Source of the DNA: Clostridia bacterium
Lineage (GTDB): Bacteria; Bacillota; Clostridia; Oscillospirales; Acutalibacteraceae
DNA: 7,480 nucleotides
Assembly: GCA_900763035.1 (NCBI GenBank)
Contig: CAAFIS010000010.1
Span: forward strand, 1 to 7,480
Direction of reading: 5' to 3'
In this document: in pieces, positions 4,905 to 7,480 of the stretch
How positions within the stretch are numbered: the stretch's first letter is position 1
How the letters are laid out: each line of letters begins with the position of its first letter
Program-made: the position numbers and the translations under genes
Notes under the pieces: generated by a model
What the model was told of the DNA's origin: nothing
Seen by the model: the letters and a program-made list of their open reading frames with translations, nothing else
The model's database searches: none

Positions 4905-5621
4905 TCATATCGGTCGTTTTGTTATTTTTGCCGAATTTCGCGGGTATTTCGGCGGAGTTTGCTTGGTTTTATCGAACAAGATCAGGCAATGCGCAAGCGT
5001 TTCACCGTCAGCGGAAAGCATCGTTTCACGCACCTCGGTCACGCACGCACCAAGGATGCCGGCGGCGTGTGCAGACGCGGCCGCTTCATTTTTGGCGTCC
5101 GGGCCTTTCAGCGCGATGAATCTCCCGCCGACACGCACGAACGGCAAACAGTATTCGCACAGCACCGGCAGAGCCGCGACGGCGCGCGCCGTCGCGACAT
5201 CGAAGCGTTCGCGCAGATCGGCACGCTGTCCGCCCTCCTCGGCGCGGGCATGGATCAGCGTGACCGGCAGCGCCAGCTCGCGGCACAGCGCATCAAGAAA
5301 GATCAGCCGCTTGTTCAGGCTGTCGAGCAGCGTCAGCCGGATATCGCCGCGCAGCAGCGCCAGCGGCACGCCGGGAAACCCGGCGCCCGTCCCGATGTCG
5401 ATCAGCGAGATCTCGCCGGCCGGCAGCAGCGGCGCGGCGGTCAGACTGTCGGCGAAATGCTTGACCGCTATGCCGGTCGGATCCGTGATCGCGGTCAGGT
5501 TCATTTTTTCGTTCCATTCGATCAGCAGCCGGGCGTAGGTATCGAGCCGCTCCGCCAGCACGGCGTCGACCTCGATGCCGAACGCAGCAGCGCAGCGGGA
5601 CAGCAGTGCGCGATCGATCAT
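4905..5621 (-). CDS. rsmG: 16S rRNA (guanine-N7)-methyltransferase RsmG
   Basis: Cytoplasmic SAM-dependent enzyme that methylates N7 of G527 (E. coli numbering) in 16S rRNA; its loss gives low-level streptomycin resistance in several bacteria. The product has 238 residues, like B. subtilis RsmG (239). Family motifs are [13 protein letters not shown] (36-48), KHFADSL (54-60), the SAM-binding [15 protein letters not shown] (75-89), and later [12 protein letters not shown] and [12 protein letters not shown] 5621 is preceded by GGAGGAG with a 5-base spacer, and its ATGA overlaps the mnmG stop, implying translational coupling. A 15-codon upstream extension exists but lies inside mnmG and has no better ribosome binding site. 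It is the former gidB. Confidence 0.97.
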   Translation of the reverse strand: MIDRALLSRCAAAFGIEVDAVLAERLDTYARLLIEWNEKMNLTAITDPTGIAVKHFADSLTAAPLLPAGEISLIDIGTGAGFPGVPLALLRGDIRLTLLDSLNKRLIFLDALCRELALPVTLIHARAEEGGQRADLRERFDVATARAVAALPVLCEYCLPFVRVGGRFIALKGPDAKNEAAASAHAAGILGACVTEVRETMLSADGETLAHCLILFDKTKQTPPKYPRNSAKITKRPI

Positions 5622-7480
5622 GTGTTCTCCTCCGTTTCGTTCTTCGTGCCGTGGGCCGTGCTCCACACGATCAGCACCGACACGTCCGCCGGACTGACGC
5701 CGCTGATCCGCCCCGCCTGCCCGATGCTGCGCGGGCGGATGCGGGCAAGCTTCTCCTGTGCCTCCTTGCGCAGTCCGTGGATCTGTTCGTACGGCGTGTC
5801 AGGCGGCAGCAGCCGCCCTTCCAAGCGGCGCATCTCGTCGATATCCGCCTGCTCGCGGCGGATATACCCCTCATATTTGATCTCCGTTTCCAGCGGGTCG
5901 GTCACCAGCGGCGACAGCGCCGGACGGCCGGGATCGACGGGAGCCAGCGCCGCATAGGAGATCTGCGGACGGCGCAGCAGCTCAATCAGCCGCACACCGG
6001 TCGTGACCGGCGTCGTCCCGCAGGACGAAAGCAGATCATTCAACTCCTCGGACGGCGGCAGGATCGTATCCTGCAGACGCCGCCGCTCTTTTTCCTTTTG
6101 CTCCTGCCGCAGGCAGAAGTGCGCCCATCGCGCGTCGTCCACCAGACCGACGCGCCGCCCGATCGGCGTCAGGCGCACATCGGCGTTATCCTGCCGCAGC
6201 ACAAGGCGATATTCGCTGCGGCTGGTCATCATGCGGTAAGGATCGGAGCACCCCTTCGTCACCAGATCGTCGATCAGCGTGCCGATATAGCCGGACGCGC
6301 GGTCCAAGATCATCGGCTCGCGCCCCTGCAGCTTCAGCGCGGCATTGATGCCTGCGACCAATCCCTGCGCCGCCGCCTCCTCATAGCCGGAGCTGCCGTT
6401 GAACTGCCCTGCGCCGTACAGGCCGGGCACGTCCAAAAATTCCAGCGTCGCGCCAAGCTGCAGCGGATCGATGCAGTCGTACTCGATCGCGTAAGCCGGG
6501 CGCATGACCTGTACGTGCTCCAAGCCGGGGATCGTGTGCAGAAAGGCCAGCTGCACATCCACCGGCAGGCTGGAGCTCAGCCCCTGCAGGTACATCTCCT
6601 CGGTGTTTTTTCCGCACGGCTCGACGAACACCTGATGACGCTCCTTGTCGGCGAAGCGAACGATCTTGTCCTCGATGCTCGGGCAATAGCGCGGGCCGAT
6701 GCCTTCGATCTTGCCGCCGTACAGCGGCGAGCGGTGCAGGTTCTGCAAAATGACGGCCTTCGTGTCCGCCGACGTCCACGTGATGTGGCAGGGCAGCGTG
6801 TTTTGCAGCTGCCCCTGTGTTTCGAACGAGAAGGGTACCACCGGCTCGTCCCCGTCCTGCCGCTCCATGCGATCGAGATCGATGCTGCGCCGCAGCACCC
6901 GGCACGGCGTGCCGGTCTTGAACCGGCGCAGCACGATCCCCAGCGCGGTGAGAGACACGGACAGCGACGCCGCCGGAAACAGCCCGTCCGGCCCGCCGTC
7001 ATAGCTGACGTCGCCCACATAGATCCGGCCCTTGAGGAACGTCCCGGTCGCCAAGATCACGGCGCGGGCAAGGTACTGCACCTCCAGCTGCGTCGTCAGC
7101 CGGAACCGGCCGTCCTCCTCCCGCTCGGCCGATACGATCTCCGCCTGCCGCAGATCAAGGCCGTCGGTCAGCTCCAGCACGTGCTTCATGTCCGTCGCGT
7201 AGGCGCGACGGTCGATCTGCGCGCGCAATGAATGCACGGCCGGACCCTTGCCGCGATTGAGCATCCGGCTTTGCAAAAAACAGCGATCCGCTGCCTTTCC
7301 CATCTCGCCGCCCAGCGCATCGATCTCGCGCACCAGATGGCCCTTGGCCGTACCGCCGATCGACGGGTTGCACGGCATATTGCCCACGGCATCCATGTTG
7401 ATCGTGAACACCGCCGTGCGGCAGCCCAGCCGTGCAGCGGCCAGCGCCGCCTCGATCCCCGCGTGGCCCGCGCCGATCAC
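5618..7480 (-). CDS. mnmG: tRNA uridine-5-carboxymethylaminomethyl modification enzyme MnmG (5' end missing)
   Basis: FAD enzyme that with MnmE installs the (carboxymethyl)aminomethyl group on wobble U34 of certain tRNAs, in the cytoplasm. 620 residues are visible. The first codon in the window is GTG for the Val of VIGAGHAG, part of the Rossmann FAD motif, not a start codon; about 10 N-terminal residues lie beyond the edge. In order: [12 protein letters not shown] (1-12), MPCNPSIGG (35-43, including one of the two conserved cysteines), [15 protein letters not shown] (143-157), [10 protein letters not shown] (186-195), [11 protein letters not shown] (262-272, the second conserved cysteine), [12 protein letters not shown] and LIDDLVTKG in the middle, and C-terminal IKYEGYIRR and [18 protein letters not shown], the MnmE/tRNA-interacting region. 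The ending overlaps rsmG by four bases. mnmE would be expected upstream, outside the window. It is the former gidA. Confidence 0.98.
   Translation of the reverse strand: MIGAGHAGIEAALAAARLGCRTAVFTINMDAVGNMPCNPSIGGTAKGHLVREIDALGGEMGKAADRCFLQSRMLNRGKGPAVHSLRAQIDRRAYATDMKHVLELTDGLDLRQAEIVSAEREEDGRFRLTTQLEVQYLARAVILATGTFLKGRIYVGDVSYDGGPDGLFPAASLSVSLTALGIVLRRFKTGTPCRVLRRSIDLDRMERQDGDEPVVPFSFETQGQLQNTLPCHITWTSADTKAVILQNLHRSPLYGGKIEGIGPRYCPSIEDKIVRFADKERHQVFVEPCGKNTEEMYLQGLSSSLPVDVQLAFLHTIPGLEHVQVMRPAYAIEYDCIDPLQLGATLEFLDVPGLYGAGQFNGSSGYEEAAAQGLVAGINAALKLQGREPMILDRASGYIGTLIDDLVTKGCSDPYRMMTSRSEYRLVLRQDNADVRLTPIGRRVGLVDDARWAHFCLRQEQKEKERRRLQDTILPPSEELNDLLSSCGTTPVTTGVRLIELLRRPQISYAALAPVDPGRPALSPLVTDPLETEIKYEGYIRREQADIDEMRRLEGRLLPPDTPYEQIHGLRKEAQEKLARIRPRSIGQAGRISGVSPADVSVLIVWSTAHGTKNETEENT

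Noticed and set aside
4999..5030. Two GTTTCAC motifs resembling half parS sites
   Set aside because: parS is the 16-base TGTTTCACGTGAAACA; only direct half-matches are present, and they encode conserved-frame rsmG residues.
1..7480. CRISPR array, toxin-antitoxin, phage, transposase or defence genes
   Set aside because: None seen on either strand; apart from the two-copy 54-bp repeat no regular repeat array exists.

Overview
The window looks like a GC-rich member of the Clostridia, probably an Oscillospirales/Ruminococcaceae-type gut bacterium. The evidence is the mnmG-rsmG-noc order (the Firmicutes 'gidA-gidB-noc' cluster), a PyrR of the Bacillus/Clostridium regulatory type, a YerB-like DUF3048 lipoprotein, strong Shine-Dalgarno sequences, and sigma-A promoters with 17-base spacers. 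The taxon is inferred; no rRNA is present.

Layout. From the right, mnmG (5' end cut by the window edge), rsmG and noc run on the minus strand as one likely operon. mnmG and rsmG overlap by ATGA. noc follows after a gap of about 117 bases that holds a 22-base palindrome. The operon ends at a 17-bp hairpin that also terminates the convergent plus-strand gene, yerB (DUF3048 lipoprotein). Two 54-bp direct repeats lie between these convergent genes, and the first one supplies the last codons and stop of yerB. To the left, yerB and a tRNA-Arg(CCT) gene are divergently transcribed from back-to-back sigma-A promoters. The tRNA has its own textbook terminator. pyrR and uraA follow on the minus strand.

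uraA has its own strong promoter about 50 bases past the pyrR stop and a leader of about 280 bases. That leader holds an intrinsic terminator and a competing long-range antiterminator helix. PyrR and the uracil permease form a pyrimidine-salvage unit. MnmG and RsmG modify tRNA and 16S rRNA. Noc couples chromosome position to division.

Most of the window is conserved core genome, with no phage, CRISPR or defence genes. The least explained parts are the uraA leader, in which I cannot find the published PyrR-binding consensus, and the 54-bp repeat pair.
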